Made by a program: the position numbers and the translations under genes
Shown: piece after piece, positions 39,701 to 47,200 of the stretch
Numbering within the stretch: position 1 is the stretch's first letter
How the letters are laid out: every line of letters begins with the position of its first letter
The notes under the pieces: generated by a model
Told to the model about the DNA's origin: nothing
What the model saw: only the letters and a program-made list of their open reading frames with translations
Databases searched by the model: none
Source: Caldisericia bacterium
GTDB lineage: Bacteria > Caldisericota > Caldisericia > UBA6126
Reading direction: 5' to 3'
DNA length: 48,816 nucleotides
Assembly (NCBI GenBank): GCA_023146045.1
Contig: JAGLCW010000221.1
Span: 1-48,816 of the forward strand

Positions 39701-40502
39701 ATCTGAAGATTTTGGTGTAGAGTGCATACGTTCATTTGACGTATCGAATGGAGAAATATTAATCAATGATGCCAAGACTGGCAATGTGACCAAGCAACTA
39801 TTTAACTATGATTCAGATCGTATTGTGTCAAATGAACAGATACATGGTTTTAAAGAAGAAGTTAAATCTGAGTTTTATCCAAATGAAAAGTCAAAAAGTT
39901 TACTTAGCCTTTACATTGATGTTCCATTTAAGAATCTGAAGATTGAAACAAGCGATGGAATTATATTTGGTGATTACTTGCAAAAACAATCACAAGTTCT
40001 TTCTTATTCTATTGACTACAAAGATGGAATAGACAAGAATCAAGAAATTACAATAAATGTAGATGGTTTTACCAGGGAAATTAAAATCAATTGTGAGAAC
40101 AAAGAACTTTTCGCTACATTTTATAACGATTCAATTTTTACAGATACATGGTGTGGTGTAAAATGGAAAACTGCTGAAGCAAGTGTAAAAAATGGAAGAT
40201 TGTGGATAGACGCAGATCTTATGGAAGATGTTTTTGATTGCGATATCAGGATTAAGAAAGAAACTATCACAATAATCTTTGATAGCATTAAGCTTGAAGC
40301 CATAAAAGGCAATTCATTTTACATATATGAAAATGAAGATGGGCAAAGGTATAAGCGAGATGGCACAATGCTAAAACAAAACAAAAATGGAGATTATATT
40401 GTTAATCCAAGCGTATACATAGAAATGAAAGATGGAGAAAAAATTGTAGAAGAAAATTTAATCCAAATAATCGGTAAAAACTTATTTAAATTAGAGATTT
40501 AA
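33798..40502 (+). CDS. Giant secreted gingipain-type (C25) cysteine protease with propeptide, GATase-like, CARDB-like, copper-amine-oxidase-N-like and propeller-like regions
   Basis: 2234 aa. Strong SD (AGGAGGG) and signal peptide. C25-type propeptide pattern ('GMPMLPVFEKTIQIKPNETV'), catalytic 'WAFGHGSGSGF' (His) and 'IVSEACGNGAWDSR' (Cys). 'IVNGRTVISISMVSDCFNAKISWDGKTQTIYI' and 'IINGRTMVPLRFIAESFGAKIDWEGKSQVITL' match Cu_amine_oxidN1 repeats. Confidence 0.85.
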   Translation: MNQKLIRFVASITILLLVFASVGIPNVESKEKQDYFLLLENTTSLGLSVSRSIVTRTVFNKDSFEILSTMDGILFQLEGCSYRNTDGMPMLPVFEKTIQIKPNETVSNITTTFVDAEKIDVRDLPLLFSPKEIPIFELSPENRLNNYLLIDKHISSEEQNTKSISQIMCEKKKNTILAKQIEDIYPEKNTTYSLATNDGERNLVLKINPIYIKNGFIYFANRINFRIDFSITKEKEIKDTKKNSSVILTPNELFEQAKDLAEMQEEAGFTTEIIQISQIQEYDQAEKPELTKKGFLDFDEEDRKVLKKYDYRLAFKIRTMLQKKLQNDEIDYLTILGDASYVPPSYYEFSSDLISHTDQWVPTDVYYVSPFLKKNEFNFGISVGRLPVKSVKEAKEQIIKLRLYRNALKKNEKWVNSVSLFSGNPFREDYFGELATSRAINKDLFNGMEIHKNYQTVNKFTTEEFSKTLAEGTSSMIWAFGHGSGSGFYLEDGAVTAKDLHELPEKSNLPIIVSEACGNGAWDSRLIAENEKETTESFGEAMLSSKGAGIAYVGGARVNYARYYIVSKNGIPTIKGIGCMDKIIEDYFTAFSKKDGVLGDWVRDSLYTYFVDEIEGSYWISSGDTKTFFGMTLLGDPTISIPFPEETEKFTQPEISIDKEFYESFNEIPYFSIDDHNGCSIKSTSPTLTYIYADYENQEDSFISSGDVSRADGEDYGKTLDFLKKAIGTIRFETKDKKEKRVVFSGRYNYDAVLYEQPDFSLIRPSEKRIRRFNIVNEGIETIELPDFEVEINGKNIIQNQYPIITRNSVQTVSVEYQFEPGLYEIKANLNMQEEEIPIEDNSIVNKVEVTEKPLYRIGVLMGTMFNPDAPEEILLLSKINKHFKEKELNIEVVPVSNMIFENGDVSFELLGFNALILFDILWFSNNLSHLSKSLNQFVDRGGKILGISPIDRTYEVLGLSLAPLQSFFGIKPDANIVCSVEKDENCCFSLKQPLSRFSKNEYNICNYLTMVPSDEKKGVQNWTSVYLLDGAKVLGNGEQKGLTYIQYKENIFFYTGFMIKQSFESKPDTFLLMCDMIEHLEESFSNVEIKKAYRTEQNNLHVGNKVDWVIEVTNFGSEKAENIDLIVGENETIPVGSLYGGQTKEIIITKELKKIGTETFNVKVRAPQNSNKKDSSVELKYFVNEQIIDEDSLFVKIEKEGDGDYLISKEDQLLIKGYGISGSKIKVGTELIPVNADGTFEYLASKEKNGTMISFAPTYQDIEKEPLQVPIKWLQKKDVYLQINDSNILEDGQLKKIDSPPLIVNGRTVISISMVSDCFNAKISWDGKTQTIYIEYMSSKIKLSVGKTEASITKNGKTEIVNLSTPPTIINGRTMVPLRFIAESFGAKIDWEGKSQVITLSAFVEEVVSEEQTYSELLNENKQPECVFSSRNDLLGYIIDFQETEEGLFLATRVGIKHYKDDKLVSSIPYPEGLFNKRFGIDRDSGKPDHSFFTINMDYIVINDGSTIYVINRKTNTIQNKICRESNRLSLVYTRRYGIISDMSIIDSKLYLLDKYEGIRIFDLSSCKELFNVTIMDGFGFPEYIVQMGDYIVGTMKYDGLFTYNMKNHKIHECHFDSYLRHPMLVKKSETDLKLFTKYAEYCDITLNEILTNDILPIEIEEFIELDLARNCELAQMIYGEYGSKNYAILFFGTDNKNPLFKTEFVTINEDLTEYSEFIEGADKEYRRTKNLVPNADNVRIIPSLKRYISEQSLPGNPVYLLYSTNGKVRKYKTNYADSFSEFTVNDAWGGDRYSLFNAFISLSEDRKDIELNIGLDICDFSTEKPKSEKFHKMEFGKGDYAPSSYSFNEDTICIYDGYKCSLLWFDMDSGKMDKRQYFSDQEIIKPISGLNLQFDDQKIYFLDYLGRGIYSATKESNSIDRIDLSQLIQHSQIGNMIVEGDKIYFLDYLNSQIGICADGIFQNWLPSEDFGVECIRSFDVSNGEILINDAKTGNVTKQLFNYDSDRIVSNEQIHGFKEEVKSEFYPNEKSKSLLSLYIDVPFKNLKIETSDGIIFGDYLQKQSQVLSYSIDYKDGIDKNQEITINVDGFTREIKINCENKELFATFYNDSIFTDTWCGVKWKTAEASVKNGRLWIDADLMEDVFDCDIRIKKETITIIFDSIKLEAIKGNSFYIYENEDGQRYKRDGTMLKQNKNGDYIVNPSVYIEMKDGEKIVEENLIQIIGKNLFKLEI

Positions 40503-40510
40503 AAAATTAA

Positions 40511-40536
40511 GCCTCATCGAAAGATGGGGCTTTTTT
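40511..40536 (+). terminator. Rho-independent terminator
   Basis: GCCTCATC-GAAA-GATGGGGC hairpin followed by TTTTTT, directly after the first giant gene. Confidence 0.9.
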
Positions 40537-40609
40537 CTTGCAGTTTTGTAATCTACTTCTCCGGTTTTTTTGTATACTGTCTTTAGTACGAATTTTCTGG
40601 AGGAGTAGA

Positions 40610-43600
40610 ATGAACAATATTCAAAAAAGCATAGTTTTTCTTTTAGTGCTACTATTAAGTATGGGCAGTACTCCGTTCATTGGTGTAAATGCCATTACTA
40701 GCAATAATTGTGAATTTTTATTGATGCCTACGCAGATAGTTTATAGCGTTGCACCTGTTAAAAAAACAAAAATACTAAAAAGAAAATACTCCGTGCAAAA
40801 ATTTTCTATTCAAAAAGCACAGTATGGGAATGTTATTTCATATGAACAAAGCGAAAACCTGCTTGAACCAGGAAAACCAATACTTCCAGCAGACACAACA
40901 TCTATTGTGCTAAAACCAAATGAAACAATAGCATATATCAAAACTACAAACATAGAAGCTACAAAAATTCCTTTAAATTCGATACCACTTTTAAAAGCAG
41001 AAGAACCAAAACAAATTTCAGATCAGACAATTCAAAATGAAAATCCTGCACAAAATTACACCACTACAGCAGACGAATTTAAAGAGGTTTATCCACAAAG
41101 AAATGTAGACTATATAATTACTGGCAACCAAAAAGAAAGACAATTGTTCATAACATGCTACCCCGTATACATTTTAGACGGAGATATGTATGTTGTTACA
41201 GAAATTACTCTAGAAATTGGTTATATACAGAATGATTCTTTTACAAAAGGTAAACAAAGTAAAAATTCAATCATTCTTGCACCATCTGAATTTAAAGAAG
41301 AAGCAGAAGAATTAGCATTAATTCAGGAAGCTGATGGATTTTTGGTAAAAGTAGCTTTACTTGATGAACTAAAAGATAAAAAAGAAGCAGAAATACCAAT
41401 CTACCCTGGAGTAAATGGTTTTTTTGATACAACAGAAATTACAAGGAAAAGGGTTTCAGCATTTGATTATCAAATGGCATTTAAAATTAGAACTTACTTA
41501 CAGGAGTTATTGGAGCAAGACAAAATAGATTACCTAACGATTCTAGGTGATGCAACTTGTGTCCCACCATCTTACTATGTTCTTTCTCCAGATGGTTTCG
41601 GCACATATGATATGTGGGTTCCAACAGATATTTATTTTGTTTCCCCAAGGGCTAACGGAAAAGATATACCAATGGAAATTGCAGTTGGAAGGCTTTCAGT
41701 TAGAGATAAAGACGAAGCAAAAGCTGTTGTAAAGAAACAGAAAAGGTATCGTGACGCATTAAAAAAAGACGACTCATGGTGTAATAAGGCAGCAATTATG
41801 GCTGGAGCTCCTTTTGGTAATCATTTCATTGGCGAACTTGCTACCTCAAAAGCAGTTAACTTAGATTACTTTGATGGAATGCAGATTGAAAAGTATTACA
41901 GATCAGAAAATTTATTTAACAAAAATGCATTCATTGATGTATTGAAAGAGGGAGAGCGTGGTTTTGTATGGGCATTTGGTCATGGATCTGGCGAAGGGCT
42001 TGCCCTTGAACCAGGATATGCAAATGCTGCAGATTTATTAAATATTCCATTAAAATCCAAGCTCCCAATTATATTTAGTGAAGCATGCGGTAACGGTGCT
42101 TGGGATACAAGACTTGCCGATGCTCCATTTAAAAACAATACAAAATATGCTTATCCAACTAGTTTTTCTGAAGCCGTAGTTCTTTCTGAAGGTGCAGGAA
42201 TTGCATATGTTGGTGGAGCAAGAATTAATTATGCTGGTTGGTATCTAGAGTACAACAATGGTATCGCACACCTTAAATCGGTTCATTATATGGATGCAAT
42301 TTTGGAACTTTTTATGAGAGCTCATTCTGAAGGTAATGGTTCTCTTGGTAATTGGAGTCAGAAAGCTCTAGAGTATTTTGCTCAAGAAGAGGCTATTCGT
42401 GGTATGAATGTAGCAAATATAAAGACATTTTTTGGTTTTACTTTGCAAGGTGATCCTACAATTACTTTACCGTTTGTAAGCGATTCTACTCCTACAACTA
42501 CTCCAATAATCAAAGAAATAAAAACACAACCAACAGATTTCAACAACTGGCCATTGTTTTCTATAGATGACGGACAAGAAGTAAACGTAACAACAGATGC
42601 AAAGAAATTAAAATATATTTTATGTGACTACTCTAAAATGAACGATCCGTATGTTAAAGAGGGGTACCTAGATTTAGATAGTGATGAAGACTATAAGCAC
42701 ATGTTTAAAGAACTAGAAAAAATAAATTATGGAATCCGCTTTTTAACTCCAGACATGAAGGAATCAAGAATTGTTTTTCATGGTAGATATAATAATGATG
42801 TCAAAATACAGCATTCTCAATCTTTATCTCTAATAAGAACTAATGAAACTAGTAAACGTTATGTTGAAATAAAAAATGAAGGCATAAATGCTATTGATGA
42901 AGTTGAAGTGGTTGCAAAAAAGAACGACAATGAGTTTAGCAGACAGAAGTATAATTCAATTCCAGTTTTTTCAACAAAATACTTCTTCTATGATGTAAAT
43001 GCAGAAGTAAGCGGAGAAAATGAGATTACTATTCAAACAGATGGATTAGATTTGGAATCAAATCCAGAAGATAATATTTTTACCGATAAATACACTATAA
43101 CGGGTGAAAATATACTTAGAGTAGGAGTCTTGCATGGCAACACTGCGGTAGATTCTAATTATGCAGACAATGCTCTAAATTTTACAGATTTAAACAAGTA
43201 CTTCTCAGAGAATAACGACAATATTGAGATAAATTATGTACCATTACAATTCAACGATGAAGGAATTTCTACATTTGAAACAATGGGATTTGATGTGGTA
43301 ATTCTTTACTCAAACAATTTCTCTCCAATAAAACCATTACTTCAAACACAAGCCGCACTAGAAAGATTCACACAAAATGGTGGGAATGTACTTGGAATAT
43401 TATCTTTAGGAAGAAATAGAATGGGAATAAATTTGCAACCAATCCAATCATTTTTTGGAATTGATCCATCTCTAAGATTTTCATTATATAGGACATCAAA
43501 CAGTTCTGTAGATTTATCTATCGAAGGTTTTGACGGGCTGAAAGACAACTACAGTATACAAAATAGATACACAGTCATTCCAAAGGGTAAAAACTGGAAA

Positions 43601-46600
43601 ATGATTGATTTAGAAGGCGACACAGAGATAATTGCTATAGATAAAGAAGCATATACATGTTTGATTAAAAATGGAAACAGATGGTTCTATTCAGGCTTCT
43701 TTTCTAAAACAGATTTTAAAGCAAAAGAAGATACAAAAACATTTTTCATAGATATTTTGAAAATTATGAAGAAATCAACCCAAGAAGTGTTGATAAAATC
43801 TGTTTCCGTTGAACCTTCTATTCCAACTATCAATGAAGAATCAAAAATTAGTGTTCAAATTGTAAACACCGGCATGGTTACAATTTCAAAAGGAGCTCTT
43901 GAATTTTATGAGCAAAAAGTATTGTTTGAAAACTTGCTTCCAAGAGAATCTAGGTGGATATCATTTTCTTTTTCTTCAAAAGAAGTTGGGAATCACACAG
44001 AAAGCATAACATTGATATGTGAAACAGATACAAATGAAAAAAACAACAAAATAGAATTTTCGTTCCACGTAAAAGAGGAAGAAAAAGAAAAGATTATCCC
44101 AACTTTAGAAATTATAAGAAAAACAACTAGTGAGGATACAGTTAGAATAACTGGAAAAGTTGAGCCACCAGGCGCGAGTATATTGTGGAATGAAAATACT
44201 ATTGAAACAAATTATGACGGAACTTTTGTGTTATTGCTAGATAGAAAGTTTTCAGAAATGAATATAACTCCTGTAATTGGCAAAATTCAAGGAGATGTAT
44301 TTGTTGAAAAAATTGAATGGAGAGACGATGTCAGTTTAAAAATGTTTCCTGGTGACAAAAGAGCATTTCTAAATGATAAGGTGTTTTTACTTAAAGAACC
44401 AATTACAAGAGTAGCAGATTGCTCAATGTATCCACTAAGAGATGTAATTGAATCATTGGGAGGTACGGTAGGCTGGGATAATGACACTAAAAGTATTCTT
44501 CTCAAAAAAGAAGACAGAACTGTATCTCTTATTTTAAACAACAAAGTTGTACTTGTAAATGGAGAGGAAAAAAACTTGAAAGACGCTCCTATAAACATCA
44601 ACGGTACAGCCATGGGAAGCCTAGATTTAATCTCATTTGCTATAGATGTGAATATAGTTGCACATAGAGTTGGAGCAATGGTATTCTGGTCTACCGTACC
44701 AGCAAAACAACTAGAAAATGCAGAAAAACAATTCAATACAGAGAGTGATGACTTAGAAACAATAGAACCACCATTTGGAAAAGAAAAATATCCAATGGCA
44801 AATATTTCTTGTTTTGACTATTATAATGAGGAAATATTTTTATTAAATAGTACAGGTATATATAAAATTGAAGATGAAGAGCCAGTATTAGAGATGGAAT
44901 TCACGAAAGAATTAATCCGGAATAAAGTAGATTTTGTTAAAAAAAGTCAAACTGCTGACCAAATGGCATTTAGAGTAAGTAAAGATTACATTGTTGTTTC
45001 AATGGTTACATCGTTTGTTGTTTTCAATAGAGAAACAAAAGAGCAACAGTGCATAATTAAACAGGAACCAAGTAATGGATTCTTACAACCAATAACAAAT
45101 TATCAACAGCCTGTTGATATGGAAATTCATGATGGTCAACTGTTTATATTGGATATTTATTACGGTTTTTCTATTTTTAATCTTGATGACGGTACTTTAG
45201 CTTCAAAAATCTATTACCCAAATTACCTATACAACTTCGAATTTTATGGGGATAGGATTATTGCCTGTTCATATTGGGGTTTAATAGCTTCTATGAATAT
45301 AGATGGCTTGGAATTAGTAGAGCAAGAAATTCCTATAGGTTATTGTTTTAGAATTTTCGTAGAAAATGAATATTCATGTTATGTTGTTTCCTTGTCTGAT
45401 GCAGCTGCACTATATCACTTTGATTTATCTAAAGATACAGAAGAGCAAGTAGATAGAATTATTGTTGATACAGGTTACAACGTTATTGATAGAATGCTTT
45501 TTACAGAAGATACCGTTTATGCACTGGCATACACATACAACAAAAATAGTAAAAACGATCTAAAAAATGGTTTTTTAACACTCGATAAAGAATTAAATGT
45601 AAAAAAAGATTGGTTTAAGGATATAACTAAAGAAGCCAATAAAGATGAAACATATCTACCAAATACAAAATCTATATACAGAATTCCAGAGACTGATTTG
45701 TTAGCTATAGAACAGAGTATCCCGTTTAGCGATCAATACGTAAGACTTTACAATGTAAAATCAGGAGAAATCGATAAAGTAAGCATAAGAACAGAAGATC
45801 CAACATATGACCACATATTTGCAACTTATTGGTATGAAAATAAATATTCAGCATTTTACAGAAATCAAAAGGACAATACTTATTGGTTTACTCAATACAG
45901 TTTTGATGAAAATGCCAAAAAAACACAAGAAGTTTCAGTTCAGTTGAATACAAACAAGAAGTTTAACACTTCTACATTAGCCGTTAATGAAAATGGATTT
46001 TGTATATATGACGTAAATGACACGAAAATATATTGGTTTGACATGGACGGGGAAATTCAAGATCAGTGTTACCTGCAGTCTGGAGAATATGATATTCAGG
46101 TACCATATTCAATTAATGATCTGTACATTGATGACGATGACGAAGTGACTATTCTTGATGGAGAAGGCAAGTCAATTTTCAAATATGATACAGAAGGGTT
46201 TCTAAACCGTGAATCTCTTTTGTTTTTAGGTTCAAACTTTAAACCATCAAGCATGAGAATTGCTGAAGAAGATTATACGTTACTTGATCAAGTTAACTCA
46301 AAACTGTGTAAAGTTAATAATTTTGTTACTCACGAAATTATATCTGGAGAACAAATCCAAGAAGGATCTATTGGTTCTTTCTCAGAATATAACAATACGT
46401 TGTTTATATACGACAAACAAGTTGGAAACATTATTTCTTACGAAGAGAAAAAACTATTTGAGAAACATGAATTTTCTGAAGAAGACATTATTGTTTATCC
46501 TTCTGCATTTACAGTAAAGCCTTATCCAAATCTTGGATCATTTGAGCAAAACTTTGTTTTAATGATACAAGGTAAATACGAAACTATAGAATTTGATTAC

Positions 46601-47188
46601 CCAAAAGATCTTATTGAAGTACATTACAAATATGACTATTCAACATATCAACAAAAAAGAAATATATTTGAAGTAGTTTTTTCACTACAAGGAGTAAGAG
46701 AGCAAAAAGATACAACCAACATAGATATTACAATCGTTGTTGATGGTGTAAAAAGAATAATACCAGTTACTGTTAAAGCTGAAGACCCTAAGTGGACATT
46801 CATGAATGAATCACCATTCATTTCAATAAACGGTTGGGCTACAATTGGGGATCTACGTCCAATTGTAAAAAATGAGCAAATTTGGTTAGCTCCGCGAGAT
46901 TTATCATATTTCTTTCAAACTACATACAAGATAGATAAAGATAAGATAGTTATTGTTTCACCGAAAGGAACATTTACTGCAAAAATTGGGGATGATTTTT
47001 ATTATTTCCAAGACTTAAAAGGTGAAAGCAAAAAAATTGATCAAAAACTTATCCAACCTGTTGGTACAACCCGTTGCTTGGTAAGGGCAGATATTGTTCT
47101 TAAAAAAATGGGAGCAATAATTGAATATCCCACTGCAACCGGAGAAACAGCAACAGTAGAAGGATGGAACCTAGTTAAAGATTCTTAA
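40610..47188 (+). CDS. Second giant secreted C25-type cysteine protease, paralog of the upstream gene
   Basis: 2192 aa from the ATG at 40610 (GGAGGAG SD; the ORF-track start at 40538 is a TTG in the terminator region). 'FVWAFGHGSGEGLALEPGYANAADL' and 'LPIIFSEACGNGAWDTRL' align with the first copy, as do the flanking domains. Confidence 0.85.
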   Translation: MNNIQKSIVFLLVLLLSMGSTPFIGVNAITSNNCEFLLMPTQIVYSVAPVKKTKILKRKYSVQKFSIQKAQYGNVISYEQSENLLEPGKPILPADTTSIVLKPNETIAYIKTTNIEATKIPLNSIPLLKAEEPKQISDQTIQNENPAQNYTTTADEFKEVYPQRNVDYIITGNQKERQLFITCYPVYILDGDMYVVTEITLEIGYIQNDSFTKGKQSKNSIILAPSEFKEEAEELALIQEADGFLVKVALLDELKDKKEAEIPIYPGVNGFFDTTEITRKRVSAFDYQMAFKIRTYLQELLEQDKIDYLTILGDATCVPPSYYVLSPDGFGTYDMWVPTDIYFVSPRANGKDIPMEIAVGRLSVRDKDEAKAVVKKQKRYRDALKKDDSWCNKAAIMAGAPFGNHFIGELATSKAVNLDYFDGMQIEKYYRSENLFNKNAFIDVLKEGERGFVWAFGHGSGEGLALEPGYANAADLLNIPLKSKLPIIFSEACGNGAWDTRLADAPFKNNTKYAYPTSFSEAVVLSEGAGIAYVGGARINYAGWYLEYNNGIAHLKSVHYMDAILELFMRAHSEGNGSLGNWSQKALEYFAQEEAIRGMNVANIKTFFGFTLQGDPTITLPFVSDSTPTTTPIIKEIKTQPTDFNNWPLFSIDDGQEVNVTTDAKKLKYILCDYSKMNDPYVKEGYLDLDSDEDYKHMFKELEKINYGIRFLTPDMKESRIVFHGRYNNDVKIQHSQSLSLIRTNETSKRYVEIKNEGINAIDEVEVVAKKNDNEFSRQKYNSIPVFSTKYFFYDVNAEVSGENEITIQTDGLDLESNPEDNIFTDKYTITGENILRVGVLHGNTAVDSNYADNALNFTDLNKYFSENNDNIEINYVPLQFNDEGISTFETMGFDVVILYSNNFSPIKPLLQTQAALERFTQNGGNVLGILSLGRNRMGINLQPIQSFFGIDPSLRFSLYRTSNSSVDLSIEGFDGLKDNYSIQNRYTVIPKGKNWKMIDLEGDTEIIAIDKEAYTCLIKNGNRWFYSGFFSKTDFKAKEDTKTFFIDILKIMKKSTQEVLIKSVSVEPSIPTINEESKISVQIVNTGMVTISKGALEFYEQKVLFENLLPRESRWISFSFSSKEVGNHTESITLICETDTNEKNNKIEFSFHVKEEEKEKIIPTLEIIRKTTSEDTVRITGKVEPPGASILWNENTIETNYDGTFVLLLDRKFSEMNITPVIGKIQGDVFVEKIEWRDDVSLKMFPGDKRAFLNDKVFLLKEPITRVADCSMYPLRDVIESLGGTVGWDNDTKSILLKKEDRTVSLILNNKVVLVNGEEKNLKDAPININGTAMGSLDLISFAIDVNIVAHRVGAMVFWSTVPAKQLENAEKQFNTESDDLETIEPPFGKEKYPMANISCFDYYNEEIFLLNSTGIYKIEDEEPVLEMEFTKELIRNKVDFVKKSQTADQMAFRVSKDYIVVSMVTSFVVFNRETKEQQCIIKQEPSNGFLQPITNYQQPVDMEIHDGQLFILDIYYGFSIFNLDDGTLASKIYYPNYLYNFEFYGDRIIACSYWGLIASMNIDGLELVEQEIPIGYCFRIFVENEYSCYVVSLSDAAALYHFDLSKDTEEQVDRIIVDTGYNVIDRMLFTEDTVYALAYTYNKNSKNDLKNGFLTLDKELNVKKDWFKDITKEANKDETYLPNTKSIYRIPETDLLAIEQSIPFSDQYVRLYNVKSGEIDKVSIRTEDPTYDHIFATYWYENKYSAFYRNQKDNTYWFTQYSFDENAKKTQEVSVQLNTNKKFNTSTLAVNENGFCIYDVNDTKIYWFDMDGEIQDQCYLQSGEYDIQVPYSINDLYIDDDDEVTILDGEGKSIFKYDTEGFLNRESLLFLGSNFKPSSMRIAEEDYTLLDQVNSKLCKVNNFVTHEIISGEQIQEGSIGSFSEYNNTLFIYDKQVGNIISYEEKKLFEKHEFSEEDIIVYPSAFTVKPYPNLGSFEQNFVLMIQGKYETIEFDYPKDLIEVHYKYDYSTYQQKRNIFEVVFSLQGVREQKDTTNIDITIVVDGVKRIIPVTVKAEDPKWTFMNESPFISINGWATIGDLRPIVKNEQIWLAPRDLSYFFQTTYKIDKDKIVIVSPKGTFTAKIGDDFYYFQDLKGESKKIDQKLIQPVGTTRCLVRADIVLKKMGAIIEYPTATGETATVEGWNLVKDS

Positions 47189-47200
47189 TAGAGATTAATT

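Noticed and set aside
40538-40609. N-terminal extension of the second giant ORF (TTG start)
   Set aside because: The start lies at the terminator T-tract; the ATG at 40610 has a strong SD and gives a clean signal peptide.
44287-44736. 149-aa minus-strand ORF inside the second giant gene
   Set aside because: Shadow ORF opposite a domain that aligns with the first giant paralog; no SD or family.
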